In this document: piece after piece, positions 54,809 through 63,873 of the stretch | Position numbering within the stretch: the first letter of the stretch is position 1 | Layout of the letters: the number at the start of each line of letters is the position of its first letter | Assembly: GCA_019636655.1 (NCBI GenBank) | Contig: JAHBXB010000002.1 | Location: forward strand, 880,537-944,536 | Reading direction: 5' to 3' | Origin: Phycisphaeraceae bacterium | Lineage (GTDB): Bacteria; Planctomycetota; Phycisphaerae; Phycisphaerales; UBA1924 | Length of the DNA stretch: 64,000 nucleotides | The notes under the pieces: generated by a model | What the model was told of the DNA's origin: nothing | Seen by the model: only the letters and a program-made list of their open reading frames with translations | The model's database searches: none | Program-made: the position numbers and the translations under genes

Positions 54809-55795
54809 ATGAGATCGGTCTTCCTCAACGGCGCGTTCGTCTATCAGGATGCCGCGATGATGTCGGCGTTCGACGCCGGCACGCAGCATGGCGTCGGCGT
54901 CTTCGAGACCTTGACCGGCGGGCTCGCCGGGGATCGCCCCTGGGCGCTGCACCTGAACGAGCACATGGAGCGGCTCTCGTTCTCGGCGCGAGAACTTGGC
55001 CTGAGCGACTCGGTGCACGGCGATGGGCTCGGCGAGGCGGTCCTGGAGACCATCCGGCGCAGCGCGCACCCGCTCTCACGCATCCGCATCACGGTCACGG
55101 GGGGCGACCTTAACCTGCTCTCCCGCCCCGCCGTCGCCGCGGGTCCGGCCGGCGCGGTGCGGCCCACGGTGCTGATCCAGTCGCAGCCCGCGACGATCTA
55201 CCCGCCCGCGATGTTCGAGCGGGGCATCGGCGTCACCATCGCCGATACCAAGGCCAACCCGCTCAACCGCTTCGAGGGCCACAAGACGCTCAATTACTGG
55301 TGGCGACTGCAGGAGTTGTCTCGCGCCGCCCGCCAAGGCGCCGGCGAGGCGCTGGTGCTGCAGGTGACGAACCACATCGCCGGCGGCTGCGTGAGCAACC
55401 TGCTGATCGTCAAGGGCAGCGAGTTGCTCACGCCGATCGCCCGCGGCGAGGAGGACGGGGCTCGCGCGGATGCGGGCCCGGGCGAGGCGTCCGTCGCGGA
55501 GGGGGGAACGCCTCGCGTCGGCGGAGCGCACCTCCCTAGCCCGGTGCTGCCGGGGGTCGTGAGGGCCTGGGCGATCGAGCAGGCGCCGCGGCTGGGCCTG
55601 CGCGTCGTACGGCGGATGCTCTCCATCTCCGACCTGCTCGACGCCGACGAGGCGATGCTGACCAACTCCTCGTGGGGGGTGTTGCCGGTGGTCAAGGTCG
55701 AGCGCGAGGCGCTGGCCGACGCCGTCGTCGGGCCCAAGTCGCTGCGGCTGATCGAGTTCTGGCGCGGGCTGATCGATGCCACGGCCGGCGCGTGA
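54809..55795 (+). CDS. Class IV PLP-dependent aminotransferase/lyase
   Basis: A 328-residue enzyme of fold type IV (branched-chain aminotransferase, D-alanine aminotransferase or 4-amino-4-deoxychorismate lyase). Features are AFDAGTQHGVGVFETL, the PLP lysine in RFEGHKTLNYWW, ITVTGGDLN, and ALVLQVTNHIAGGCVSNLLIVKG. In place of the short loop before SPVLPGVVRAWAIE there is an extra Gly/Ala/Glu-rich stretch of about 30 residues (around 55430-55530). The ATG at 54809 begins MRSVFLNGAFV. It is 50 bases after the EEP gene. The specific reaction cannot be decided. Confidence 0.88.
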   Translation: MRSVFLNGAFVYQDAAMMSAFDAGTQHGVGVFETLTGGLAGDRPWALHLNEHMERLSFSARELGLSDSVHGDGLGEAVLETIRRSAHPLSRIRITVTGGDLNLLSRPAVAAGPAGAVRPTVLIQSQPATIYPPAMFERGIGVTIADTKANPLNRFEGHKTLNYWWRLQELSRAARQGAGEALVLQVTNHIAGGCVSNLLIVKGSELLTPIARGEEDGARADAGPGEASVAEGGTPRVGGAHLPSPVLPGVVRAWAIEQAPRLGLRVVRRMLSISDLLDADEAMLTNSSWGVLPVVKVEREALADAVVGPKSLRLIEFWRGLIDATAGA

Positions 55796-55808
55796 TGGGC
55801 CAGCTCGG

Positions 55809-56222
55809 CTACCGGAGCACGCGGCGGCGCAGCAGGATTACGCCGACAAGGCCGATCCCCGTGAGCGCGGCCGGGGCGGGCAGCGGCACCACGACGAGTT
55901 GATCTCGCGGCGTTGGGGGCACGGCCTCGATATGGACCGGCTGGGGCGAACCCGCGTCCCTCCACATCGATTCAGCAAGGAGCCCGAGCCGGGGCTGATC
56001 CATGGCCGGGGCGACAGTCTCGGGGCTGAGCGGACTCTTCTCGGCGCCGCCGCCGCGCGGTTCAGGATTGGCTTGGGCGGGATTATTGAGGAGCGCGGGC
56101 GCGTGCAGCGGCGAGAGAGGCGACGACATGTCCAACTCGGACATGGCCCGTCGCACGTCGACGGAGTCGGCCATCGCCGCCGATGCGGTGATGAGCAGGG
56201 CTATGCACGCTTTCGCACTCAT
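55809..56222 (-). CDS. Small secreted protein with PEP-CTERM-like tail
   Basis: A 137-residue protein with a signal peptide (MSAKACIALLITASAAMADS), a short Pro/Ser-rich body and the C-terminal tail DQLVVVPLPAPAALTGIGLVGVILLRRRVLR. That is Pro-rich motif, transmembrane-like helix and Arg cluster, as in exosortase substrates. The DQLVVVP element is also found in the neighbouring protein at 56290. The two genes lie in tandem on the minus strand 67 bases apart. Function unknown. Confidence 0.72.
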   Translation of the reverse strand: MSAKACIALLITASAAMADSVDVRRAMSELDMSSPLSPLHAPALLNNPAQANPEPRGGGAEKSPLSPETVAPAMDQPRLGLLAESMWRDAGSPQPVHIEAVPPTPRDQLVVVPLPAPAALTGIGLVGVILLRRRVLR

Positions 56223-56289
56223 GAACCAACGTCCTGTCTGTGCGAGCGTTCGGCGTCATGCCGCACGCGGGGGGCGGGGGGGAGCGAGT

Positions 56290-56997
56290 CTAGCGCCGTG
56301 GGCTGCGCCGCCTCACCGCGGCGAGCCCCAGGGCCGCGCCGACGAGAGCCAGTGAGCCAGGAGAAGGAACGACCACGAGCTGGTCCTGGAAGTTCGGGTT
56401 CGAGGCGCCGCGGAGGCCGCCGATGGGCGCTGCCGTGCCGAGGAAACCCCGGAGTTCGTTGTACTTGTCCATGACGCCCGCGAAGTAGTTCGCGGATGAG
56501 GAGAAGTTGACGGTGCCGGTATTCACGTCGACGCTCGCCTCGGTGCCGTCATAGTCGTAGATGATCTTCCAGACCATCATCTGGAACGCCGCGGCGTAGT
56601 CGGGGGTCGCGTGCTGCTGGCCGTTGGCGCCGGCGAAGATGTTGGCGATCGCCTGGGCGCGGGAGGCGCCCATCGCGGGGCCCGGGTCCGGCGCGTCCTC
56701 AAGGGGGACGATGTTGTACTGCTCCCACTCGAACGACGAGTCCTGCGCCAGGTCGGCGCAGAACGTCTGGATCACGCCGTTGAGGACCGAGGCCTCGCCG
56801 GTGCCGTTGCGGAACTCGTAGGTGAGTTCGCCGATCGAAAACGTGTAGAAGTTCCCGCCCACCGCCGAGCCCGAAAGGGTCAGGACCCGCCCCTTCCCCT
56901 CCCCGATCCGAACCATCTCGACCGTATCCGCGAACGCCGCGCCCGAGGCCGCGACAGTGAGAGCGACGCCGGCAACGACACAGCGAGTGCTGTACAT
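56290..56997 (-). CDS. Secreted protein with PEP-CTERM-like tail
   Basis: A 235-residue exported protein. The ATG at 56997 follows GGGAAGAG and begins a signal peptide (MYSTRCVVAGVALTVAASGAAFA). The body (VLTLSGSAVGGNFYTFSIGELTYEF, TFCADLAQDSSFEWEQYNIVPL, DYAAAFQMMVWKIIYDYDG) resembles the PEP-CTERM-associated group whose members share a TFCVD..., Q..VW..IY layout. The C-terminus DQLVVVPSPGSLALVGAALGLAAVRRRSPRR is a sorting tail. It is likely surface-attached by an exosortase that is encoded elsewhere. Confidence 0.82.
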   Translation of the reverse strand: MYSTRCVVAGVALTVAASGAAFADTVEMVRIGEGKGRVLTLSGSAVGGNFYTFSIGELTYEFRNGTGEASVLNGVIQTFCADLAQDSSFEWEQYNIVPLEDAPDPGPAMGASRAQAIANIFAGANGQQHATPDYAAAFQMMVWKIIYDYDGTEASVDVNTGTVNFSSSANYFAGVMDKYNELRGFLGTAAPIGGLRGASNPNFQDQLVVVPSPGSLALVGAALGLAAVRRRSPRR

Positions 56998-57259
56998 ATC
57001 TCTTCCCTTCTTTTTTCTGGCGAGCCGGGGCAGCCGGAACGCCGTCGGTGAACAGTGGTCGGCGACAAGGGTCCATCGGACCGTTGGGCCTTCCAATCTG
57101 GTGAGAGGTCACTCCATGGTCGCCCGCTCGGCCAGCGGTCGACATCACTAGCCTACCCCATCCACCCGAATAGGCCAATTCCAGACACAGATTCGGCCTA
57201 TTCAAGGGCCGACACGCCCGATATCGCGCGGCGATGCCGGACAAATTGCGATTTTGGTG

Positions 57260-57556
57260 TTAGGCCGACGGGGGCACCGGCGGCTGGTTATCGGGCGTAA
57301 TGACCCGAACGCCGCGCCTTCCATCGAGGGCGCCGTTTGGCGCCTTGGCCCGCGCCAGGACCCCGCGGACCCCCAAGCCGATCAGGGCCACCCCGAAAAC
57401 CAGGGCCCCGATAAGTATGAGCGGCACCAGCAGGGCGAGTCCGATCGCTAGAACGAGGACCGAGATCGCGACCGCGCTCACCTTGGCGGCGGCGGCCTCT
57501 AGCCCGGAGCGGGGCGGCTGGTCGGTGGTCCCGATCTGGTAGATCCGGACGGTCAT
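57260..57556 (-). CDS. Small membrane protein
   Basis: A 98-residue protein with an N-terminal soluble part of about 20 residues (MTVRIYQIGTTDQPPRSG) and two long hydrophobic segments (VSAVAISVLVLAIGLALLVPL, ILIGALVFGVALIGLGVRGVL), followed by a basic Pro-rich tail. It is divergent from dnaE with a short intergenic region. Unknown family; a good ATG and clear membrane character support a real gene. Confidence 0.6.
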   Translation of the reverse strand: MTVRIYQIGTTDQPPRSGLEAAAAKVSAVAISVLVLAIGLALLVPLILIGALVFGVALIGLGVRGVLARAKAPNGALDGRRGVRVITPDNQPPVPPSA

Positions 57557-57699
57557 ACCTCATGGTACGGGCCGGGGCGGTGCTGGTGCGTGGGGAACCT
57601 GGCGGAAGGGATGGACCGGCGTGCAAGGCCGGTATCATGGTGAGCGTGCGGGCCGACTCGGGTTTGGCCTCTCCATCGACACCATATTCCTTGGCCCCG

Positions 57700-60600
57700 A
57701 TGCCCACCGATCCCCAATCCATTGTGGAAGCCAAGCCCCTCGGAGGCTCCGTGCCGCCCGAGAAGCAGTTCGTGCACCTGCACCTGCACACCGAGTACTC
57801 GCTGCTGGACGGCGGCAACCGGATCGACAAACTTGTCGCCCGGGTGAAGCACCTGGGGATGACCTCGGTCGGGATCACGGACCACGGGAACATGCACGGG
57901 GCGGTGGCATTCGCCGCGGCGTGCAAGGAGGCGGGGATCAAGCCGATTCTGGGGGTGGAGGCGTATGTGGCGCCGGGGGATCGGACGGACCGGACGTACA
58001 CGGGCGTCTCCGACGGCGGGTACCACCTGGTGCTGCTGGCGGAGAACATGGCGGGGTGGCGGAACCTGCTGTACCTGTGCTCCGAGGCGTACCTGACGGG
58101 GTTCTACTTCAAGCCGCGGATCGACCGGGCACTGCTCGCGGCGCACGCCGAGGGGCTGATCGCGATCAACGGGCACCTGGGCTCGGAGATCGGCGAGCAC
58201 CTGCTGGCGTTTGAGCAGAGCAAGGACCCGTCGCACTGGTCGAAGGCGGTTGAGAGCGCCACTTGGCACGCGGCGGCGTTCGGGGCTGGGCGGTTCTACG
58301 TCGAGCTGCAGCACCACATCCTCGAGCAGAACTCGATCAACCCGCACCTGATCCGGCTCGCGAAGGAGCTGGACCTGCCGCTGGTGTGCGACAACGACTC
58401 GCACTTTCTCCGCGCCGAGGACCATGATGCGCACGACACGCTCATCTGCATCTCGATGGGCAAGTCGAAGAACGACGCGAACCGGCTGAAGTACCCCGAG
58501 GAGTTGTACGTCAAGAGCCCGGGGGAGATGCGCGACCTGTTCGAGCGCGAGTACGGGGAGATCGGGCGGGAGGCGTGCGATAACACGGTGCGGATCGCGG
58601 AGCGCTGCCGCGTCGACCTGCCGCTGGGCGCGAACCACGCGCCGATGGTGCGGGTGAGGATCCCTGCGGCGAAGAGCCTCCCCAAGCACGACGAGCCCCG
58701 TTTCGGCGGCGATCTCTCGGCGTGGCACGCCGCGTACTGCTCGGCGTTCGAGGTCAGCCCGTTCCAGGGGGACGAGGAGGACCGCAAGGCGGCAAAGGCC
58801 GAGTGCGACAAGGCGCTGCGGCTGCTGGCCGAAGCGGGGATGATCTGGCGCTACGGGCCGACGGCGGGGGCGGAGCAGGCGGACATCCGGGCGAGGCTGG
58901 AGCGCGAACTCAAGATCCTCTCCGACAAGAACATCGCCGCGTACTTCCTGATCGTGTGGGACTTCGTGAACTGGGGGCGGCTCAACGCGGTGCCGGCGCT
59001 GGCCCGCGGCTCGGGCGTGGGCACGATGGTGGGGTACGTCCTGGGGCTCTCGAACGCGTGCCCGGTGCGCTACGGCCTGCTCTTCGAGCGGTTCACGGAC
59101 CCGGACCGGTCGGAATACCCGGATATCGATATCGACCTGTGCCAGGACGGCCGGCAGCGGGTGATCGACCACGTGCGCCGCAAGTACGGGCACGTGGCGC
59201 AGATCATCACGTTCGGAACGCTCAAGGCCCGCGCGGCGATCCGCGACGTGGCCCGCGTGCTGGAGGTGCCGCTGTCCGAGGCCGACCGCCTCGCGAAACT
59301 CATCCCCGAGCAGCTGGGGATGACGCTCGACGAGGCGCTGGAGCAGGAGCCGGAACTCAAGAAGCTCTACGGCTCCGACGGCGTGGTGCGGCGTGTGATC
59401 GACACGGCGCGCACGCTCGAGGGGCAGGCGCGGCACGCCAGCGTGCACGCCGCGGGCGTCATCGTCGCGACTCGCCCGCTGCACGAGGTCGTGCCGCTGT
59501 ACAAGCAATCGGGCGCGGGCGAGCACGAGATCGTCACGCAGTGGGACGGACCCACGTGCGAGAAGATGGGCCTGCTGAAGATGGACTTCCTGGGCCTGCG
59601 GACGATCTCCGTCGTCGAGCGGTGCAAGGCGCTGATCCGCGAGGGGCTGAGCGACGCGGCGGTCTGGCGCGCGGTGGGCCGGGATGCCGGCGACGGCGGG
59701 CCGCACCCGCTGGACCTGGAGCGGCTCACCTTCGACGACCAGCGCGTCTTCGAGACCTTCCGGCGGGGCGACACGACGGGCGTGTTCCAGTTCGAGTCCG
59801 GCGGCATGCGACGGCTGCTGGTCGAGATGAAGCCCGACCGGCTCGAGGACCTCATCGCTGCGAACGCGCTGTTCCGCCCGGGTCCAATGGACCTGATCCC
59901 GGACTACAACCGCCGCAAGCACGGGCAGGACGTCGTGCCGCGGGTGCACCCGATCGTCGACAAGTTCACGGCCGAGACGTACGGCGTGATGGTGTACCAG
60001 GAGCAGGTGATGCAGATCGTCCACGAGCTGGGCGGCATCGACCTGCGCGCGGCGTACTCGCTGATCAAGGCGATCAGCAAGAAGAAAGAGAAGATCATCG
60101 AGGGGGAGCGGGTGCGCTTCCTCGCCGGCGCGGTGAAGAACGGGCTCGCCAAGCAGCAGGCGGACGAACTGTTCGAGATGATCTTGAAGTTCGCGGGCTA
60201 CGGCTTCAACAAGAGCCACTCGACGGGGTACGCGATCGTGGCGTACCAGACGGCGTACCTGAAGACCTACTTCCCCAACCAGTACATGGCCGCGTTCCTG
60301 ACCTACGAGAGCCAGGCGAGCAAGGTCAGCGAGTGGACGCCGTACCTGGAGGACTGCAAGCGGGCGAGGTTTGTGTCGTTCGACGAGGGGGTCCGCGCCA
60401 AAGTGGGCGTCGAGGTCCGCGCGCCGGACATCAACCTCTCGCAGGCGGATTTCACGGTGGTCTTCGAAGATGATGAGGAGCACGCGGCGGCGGGCGGGCA
60501 CGTGCGCTTCGGGCTCAAGGGGATCAAGGGCGTCGGTGACAAGGCGATCGAGACGATCGTGCGCGACCGCGAGGGGACGGGATCGGGCGCGGGCGAGGCC

Positions 60601-61704
60601 TCTGGCATTCGCCGCAAGCCGTTCGTTTCGCTCTTTGATTTCTGCGAGCGCGTGCTGGCGCAGTCCCCGACGGGCTCGGGCGGCGCGGTGGTGAACAAGG
60701 CGACGCTCGAGGCGCTGATCCGCAGCGGGGCGTTCGATTCGGTGCACGGGCGCGACGCCCGCGCGGCGATGTGCGCCTCCATCGAGGCGGCGATGTCGGC
60801 CGGGCAGAAGGCCGCGGCGGACAAGGCGGCGGGGCAGGGGGCACTGTTTGGCGGCGGGCTCGCCGCGGCGGTGCAGTCGGCGGATGTCGCGGCGCTGGCC
60901 AAGACGCCAGCGTGGTCCGAGTCCGAGACGCTGGCGAAGGAAAAGGAGTCGCTGGGGTTCTACGTCTCGTCCCACCCGCTGCAGAAGTGGTCGGCCTGGT
61001 CCGGGGTCTTCGCGACCGGGACAACCGAGACGCTCCACTCGCTGCGGCAGGATGCCCGGGTGGTGCTCGCGTGTCTGGTGCAGTCGGTGCGGACGATCAT
61101 CGTGCGCAACGGCCGCTCGGCGGGGCAGAAGATGGGGATTTTGGCGGTAGAGGACCTGCACGGCACGGCGGAGGCGGTGCTGTTCGCGGACTGCTTCTCG
61201 CAGTTCGAGCACCTGCTGACGGCGGACAACCCGGTGTACGTCCTCGGGCGGGTGGACTTCTCACGCTCCGGGGCGCAGCAGGGGGAGGGCAAACCGCAAC
61301 TGGTGGTGGAGCGCGTGGTGCCGATCGACGGCGTGCCGCTCTCCCCGGGGAAACTCCGGCTGATGCTCGACGGCGTGCGGCTGAATGGAAGCGGCGAGCA
61401 GGCGCTGGTGCGGGTGGCGGAACTGGTCCGACCCGGCCCCGACGCGGCCCAGCCCGCTGAACGGGCCCCGCGCGGGGACGATGATTCGCCGCTGTTCCCC
61501 GTGGAACTGTTGATAGGCACCGAGAGCGAGTACGTGTTCATGCAGCTCGACCGCGCTGCGCGGACGCGGCTGACCCCGGTCCTGGCGCAGGAACTCACAG
61601 CGCTGCTGGGGGAGAACTGCGTGAGGGTGGTGGGGGGTGTCGCGGTGGAGGTGCCGGGCGCATCGCGCGAGAAGCGGCCGTGGGTGAAGCAGCGGGCGGG
61701 GTGA
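57700..61704 (+). CDS. dnaE: DNA polymerase III alpha subunit
   Basis: A 1334-residue replicative polymerase (C family). The N-terminal PHP domain has HLHTEYSLLDGG and ITDHGNMHG and later NDSHFLRAEDHDAHD, keeping metal-binding residues. The palm has ARGSGVGTMVGYVLG and YPDIDIDLCQDGRQRVIDHV with the catalytic aspartates, then VHAAGVIVA, GVFQFESGGMRRLL and GYGFNKSHSTGYAIVAYQTAYLKTYFP. HhH and OB-fold regions follow (VGDKAIETIV, MGILAVEDLHGTAEAVLF). At 1334 residues it is longer than E. coli DnaE (1160) because of extra Ala/Gly-rich segments. Start uncertain: ATG 57700 (MPTDPQ) is used here, ATG 57637 is also in frame; neither has a strong ribosome binding site. Confidence 0.94.
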   Translation: MPTDPQSIVEAKPLGGSVPPEKQFVHLHLHTEYSLLDGGNRIDKLVARVKHLGMTSVGITDHGNMHGAVAFAAACKEAGIKPILGVEAYVAPGDRTDRTYTGVSDGGYHLVLLAENMAGWRNLLYLCSEAYLTGFYFKPRIDRALLAAHAEGLIAINGHLGSEIGEHLLAFEQSKDPSHWSKAVESATWHAAAFGAGRFYVELQHHILEQNSINPHLIRLAKELDLPLVCDNDSHFLRAEDHDAHDTLICISMGKSKNDANRLKYPEELYVKSPGEMRDLFEREYGEIGREACDNTVRIAERCRVDLPLGANHAPMVRVRIPAAKSLPKHDEPRFGGDLSAWHAAYCSAFEVSPFQGDEEDRKAAKAECDKALRLLAEAGMIWRYGPTAGAEQADIRARLERELKILSDKNIAAYFLIVWDFVNWGRLNAVPALARGSGVGTMVGYVLGLSNACPVRYGLLFERFTDPDRSEYPDIDIDLCQDGRQRVIDHVRRKYGHVAQIITFGTLKARAAIRDVARVLEVPLSEADRLAKLIPEQLGMTLDEALEQEPELKKLYGSDGVVRRVIDTARTLEGQARHASVHAAGVIVATRPLHEVVPLYKQSGAGEHEIVTQWDGPTCEKMGLLKMDFLGLRTISVVERCKALIREGLSDAAVWRAVGRDAGDGGPHPLDLERLTFDDQRVFETFRRGDTTGVFQFESGGMRRLLVEMKPDRLEDLIAANALFRPGPMDLIPDYNRRKHGQDVVPRVHPIVDKFTAETYGVMVYQEQVMQIVHELGGIDLRAAYSLIKAISKKKEKIIEGERVRFLAGAVKNGLAKQQADELFEMILKFAGYGFNKSHSTGYAIVAYQTAYLKTYFPNQYMAAFLTYESQASKVSEWTPYLEDCKRARFVSFDEGVRAKVGVEVRAPDINLSQADFTVVFEDDEEHAAAGGHVRFGLKGIKGVGDKAIETIVRDREGTGSGAGEASGIRRKPFVSLFDFCERVLAQSPTGSGGAVVNKATLEALIRSGAFDSVHGRDARAAMCASIEAAMSAGQKAAADKAAGQGALFGGGLAAAVQSADVAALAKTPAWSESETLAKEKESLGFYVSSHPLQKWSAWSGVFATGTTETLHSLRQDARVVLACLVQSVRTIIVRNGRSAGQKMGILAVEDLHGTAEAVLFADCFSQFEHLLTADNPVYVLGRVDFSRSGAQQGEGKPQLVVERVVPIDGVPLSPGKLRLMLDGVRLNGSGEQALVRVAELVRPGPDAAQPAERAPRGDDDSPLFPVELLIGTESEYVFMQLDRAARTRLTPVLAQELTALLGENCVRVVGGVAVEVPGASREKRPWVKQRAG

Positions 61705-61741
61705 GCGGCGTCGCTTCGCCGTACCTCCTGTTGGCGGGCCG

Positions 61742-62245
61742 CTATGACCTTGTCGCCGTCACGACCGCGAGGATCATGAGGCCGTACACGATGGCGATTC
61801 GGATGATGTGTGTCCGCCATTCCCGCACCGGACCGGCCGATGCGCGGAACCAGCGGAGCGAGAGGACGCACGCGGCCAGCGCCTCGCCGAATGCCAGGCT
61901 CACAAAGAACCCATCCAGGAGTGTCGGCCGCTTCGCCACGAACGTGAGCACAAGGCCGATGAGCATGGACCACGTGAGCAAACTGGCGGGCACGATCGTG
62001 GGCCAGCGGATCCACGATGGGAGTCGCTTGATCCCGAGCGTTTCGGCCTGGCGGGCCAGGGCGCCGGAATCAAAGACCCAGCCGCATTCAGGGCACTGCA
62101 CCCCTTGCAGCCCGCGGAGCAGGTAGCCGCACCCTTCGCATTGAACGTCGTGGTCTCGCAGCAGTTCGAGCAGCCGGGTTCGGCGGGCGAGCCGCTCATC
62201 GACGCCGTCGGAACCCCGGGCCGGGGCGGGAGCATCACCTGACAT
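61742..62245 (-). CDS. Zinc-ribbon membrane protein
   Basis: A 167-residue protein with a zinc ribbon after a charged lead (CEGCGYLLRGLQGVQCPECGWVF) and four hydrophobic segments further on (IVPASLLTWSMLIGLVLTFVA, LLDGFFVSLAFGEALAACVLSL, IIRIAIVYGLMILAVVTA). The CGYLLRGL motif matches CGYSLRGL of the protein at 41354-41854. The ATG at 62245 overlaps the end of ubiX by 11 bases, so the two genes are probably cotranscribed. GTG 62257 is a weaker start. Function unknown. Confidence 0.75.
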   Translation of the reverse strand: MSGDAPAPARGSDGVDERLARRTRLLELLRDHDVQCEGCGYLLRGLQGVQCPECGWVFDSGALARQAETLGIKRLPSWIRWPTIVPASLLTWSMLIGLVLTFVAKRPTLLDGFFVSLAFGEALAACVLSLRWFRASAGPVREWRTHIIRIAIVYGLMILAVVTATRS

Positions 62246-62972
62246 GCCGCGGCTCACCGCTTGGCCTGGTGGCCTCGCTCCAGCGAGTGCTCAGCGAGTG
62301 CTCCACCTTGAGCAGGTCGAGAACCTTGCCGACCATGAAGTCCACTATCTCGTTGATCGACGTGGGGTTGAGGTATAGCCCGGGGTTGGTGGGGCAGACG
62401 ATCCCGCCCGCGAGGGTGACCTGCCGCATGCTGTCGATGTCGATCAGGCTCAGCGGCGTCTCGCGGTGGCAGAGGATCAGGGGCCGGCGTTCCTTGAGCG
62501 TTACCATCGCCGCGCGGCAGAGGAGGTTGTTCCCCGAGCCGGTGGCGATCGCCCCAAGGCTCGACGAACTGCACGGCATGACCACCATCCCGTCGTGCAG
62601 GAACGAGCCGGAAGCGATGACCGCGCCGACGTCCTTGTTGGGGTGGATGACCAGCCGCTGGGCGGCGTGGGCGTCGGTGATGCCGGGGCAGAGCGTGGCG
62701 AAATCGACGTGGGTGACCTGGGCCTCATCGAAGAGCAGCCTCCGGCCGTAGTCGGTCACGACCAGGTGCACCTCGGCCCCACCCAGCAGCATCTGCTCCA
62801 GCAGCCGCAGGGCGTAGGCGGCGCCGGAGGCCCCGGAAACCCCCAGCACGAACCGGCGGCCGTGCGCCCGCGGCGGGGAGGCGGCGCCAGGCCCGGGCGC
62901 GCCGTTGGGCGATGGATGGCCCGGACGGACCGGGTGGGGCGGGCGGGGAGGGGGGGTCGAGGGTGGAGTCAT
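62235..62972 (-). CDS. ubiX: Flavin prenyltransferase UbiX
   Basis: A 245-residue enzyme that makes prenylated FMN, the cofactor of UbiD decarboxylases. It has the FMN-binding VLGVSGASGAAYALRLLEQM, ASGSFLHDGMVVMPCSSSSLGAIATGSGNNLLCRAA, and PLILCHRETPLSLIDIDSMRQVTLAGG, with NPTSINEIVDFMVGKVLDLL at the end. About 38 extra N-terminal residues are Pro/Gly-rich and unlike usual UbiX (near 190-200 residues). The ATG at 62972 is the only plausible start. It would act with a UbiD and the prenyltransferase at 1-713 in a quinone pathway. Confidence 0.93.
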   Translation of the reverse strand: MTPPSTPPPRPPHPVRPGHPSPNGAPGPGAASPPRAHGRRFVLGVSGASGAAYALRLLEQMLLGGAEVHLVVTDYGRRLLFDEAQVTHVDFATLCPGITDAHAAQRLVIHPNKDVGAVIASGSFLHDGMVVMPCSSSSLGAIATGSGNNLLCRAAMVTLKERRPLILCHRETPLSLIDIDSMRQVTLAGGIVCPTNPGLYLNPTSINEIVDFMVGKVLDLLKVEHSLSTRWSEATRPSGEPRHVR

Positions 62973-63106
62973 CGGCGTGACGGCCTTCCCGAGTTCGGCC
63001 CAGAAACTGCCGAAATGGGGGGGGTTGGGCCGATGGACTATTCTAGTCGCCGCGGCCGAGCATGCATGCCGGGCGCTGGTTGAATGGTCTTTGAAGGAAC
63101 CGCCTC

Positions 63107-63865
63107 ATGACCGCACGGAAGTCCATCCCGCTGATCGCCCTGCCGGTTCTCGCCCTTGCCGCGCTGCTCTCGGGCTGCGTGGGGTACACCTCCGCGCCGG
63201 CGACGCGGGAGGAATCGGTGTTCGCCGATCCCAACGCGCCGGCCACTCGCGATGTGGCGACTAAGGCGCTGCGTTGGACGGCGTACCGCTACCCGCCGGA
63301 GGGCGGGGACGGGCGCACGCAGGGGTGGGACCAGAAGCAGAGCGATCTCAAGGCCAGCGGCGAGAAGCTCCCGCCGCGGTTCGCGATCAACCTGCCGCCG
63401 ACGACCCGCCCGGAGACGTACCGGCGCGTGGTGGAGGATGTGGGGCTGGGTGCGGTGATGCTGACGCCCGAGACGCAGGGCCTGCCGACCTACTACCTCG
63501 GCCGGGTGTACATCCTGGGCGACCAGGCCTCGGTGGACGTGATCCGGCCGGTGGCGGAGTTCTCAAACCCGGAGAAGGTGACGTACCAGGCGATCACGGT
63601 TCGTCTCCGCGGCGGGCTCAAGCCGTGGACGGTGATCTCGAACACGCCGTGGACGCTCGGCTCGGTGACGCCGCCGGCGCCGAACTTCTATGTGCCCGAG
63701 CCCGAGCCGACGCTGCAGTACGCGTCGCCAGCGAGCACCGAGGAACCGCCCGCGCCCGAGGCGGTGCCGGAGGAGATGGGCGAGCCGGCGCCGACGCCGG
63801 TCGCGGACCCGACCCCGACGTGGGAACCCAGCGACGAGGCCCTGCACGACGCCTCGAACGGATAA
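63107..63865 (+). CDS. Lipoprotein of unknown function
   Basis: A 252-residue protein with a lipoprotein signal (IPLIALPVLALAALLSGC, Cys22 or so). The mature part has one conserved-looking domain (AYRYPPEGGDGRTQGWDQKQ, RVVEDVGLGAVMLTPETQGLPTYYLGRVYILGDQASVDVIRP, LRGGLKPWTVISNTPWTLG) and a Pro/Glu-rich tail of about 50 residues. Stop and the next start (pyrR) are 8 bases apart. No family recognised; exposed at the envelope. Confidence 0.75.
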   Translation: MTARKSIPLIALPVLALAALLSGCVGYTSAPATREESVFADPNAPATRDVATKALRWTAYRYPPEGGDGRTQGWDQKQSDLKASGEKLPPRFAINLPPTTRPETYRRVVEDVGLGAVMLTPETQGLPTYYLGRVYILGDQASVDVIRPVAEFSNPEKVTYQAITVRLRGGLKPWTVISNTPWTLGSVTPPAPNFYVPEPEPTLQYASPASTEEPPAPEAVPEEMGEPAPTPVADPTPTWEPSDEALHDASNG

Positions 63866-63873
63866 ACTTCGTC

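Noticed and set aside
57553-61212. Very long minus-strand open frame opposite dnaE
   Set aside because: Arg/Leu/Val/His-rich translation with no domain; the plus strand encodes all DnaE catalytic motifs.
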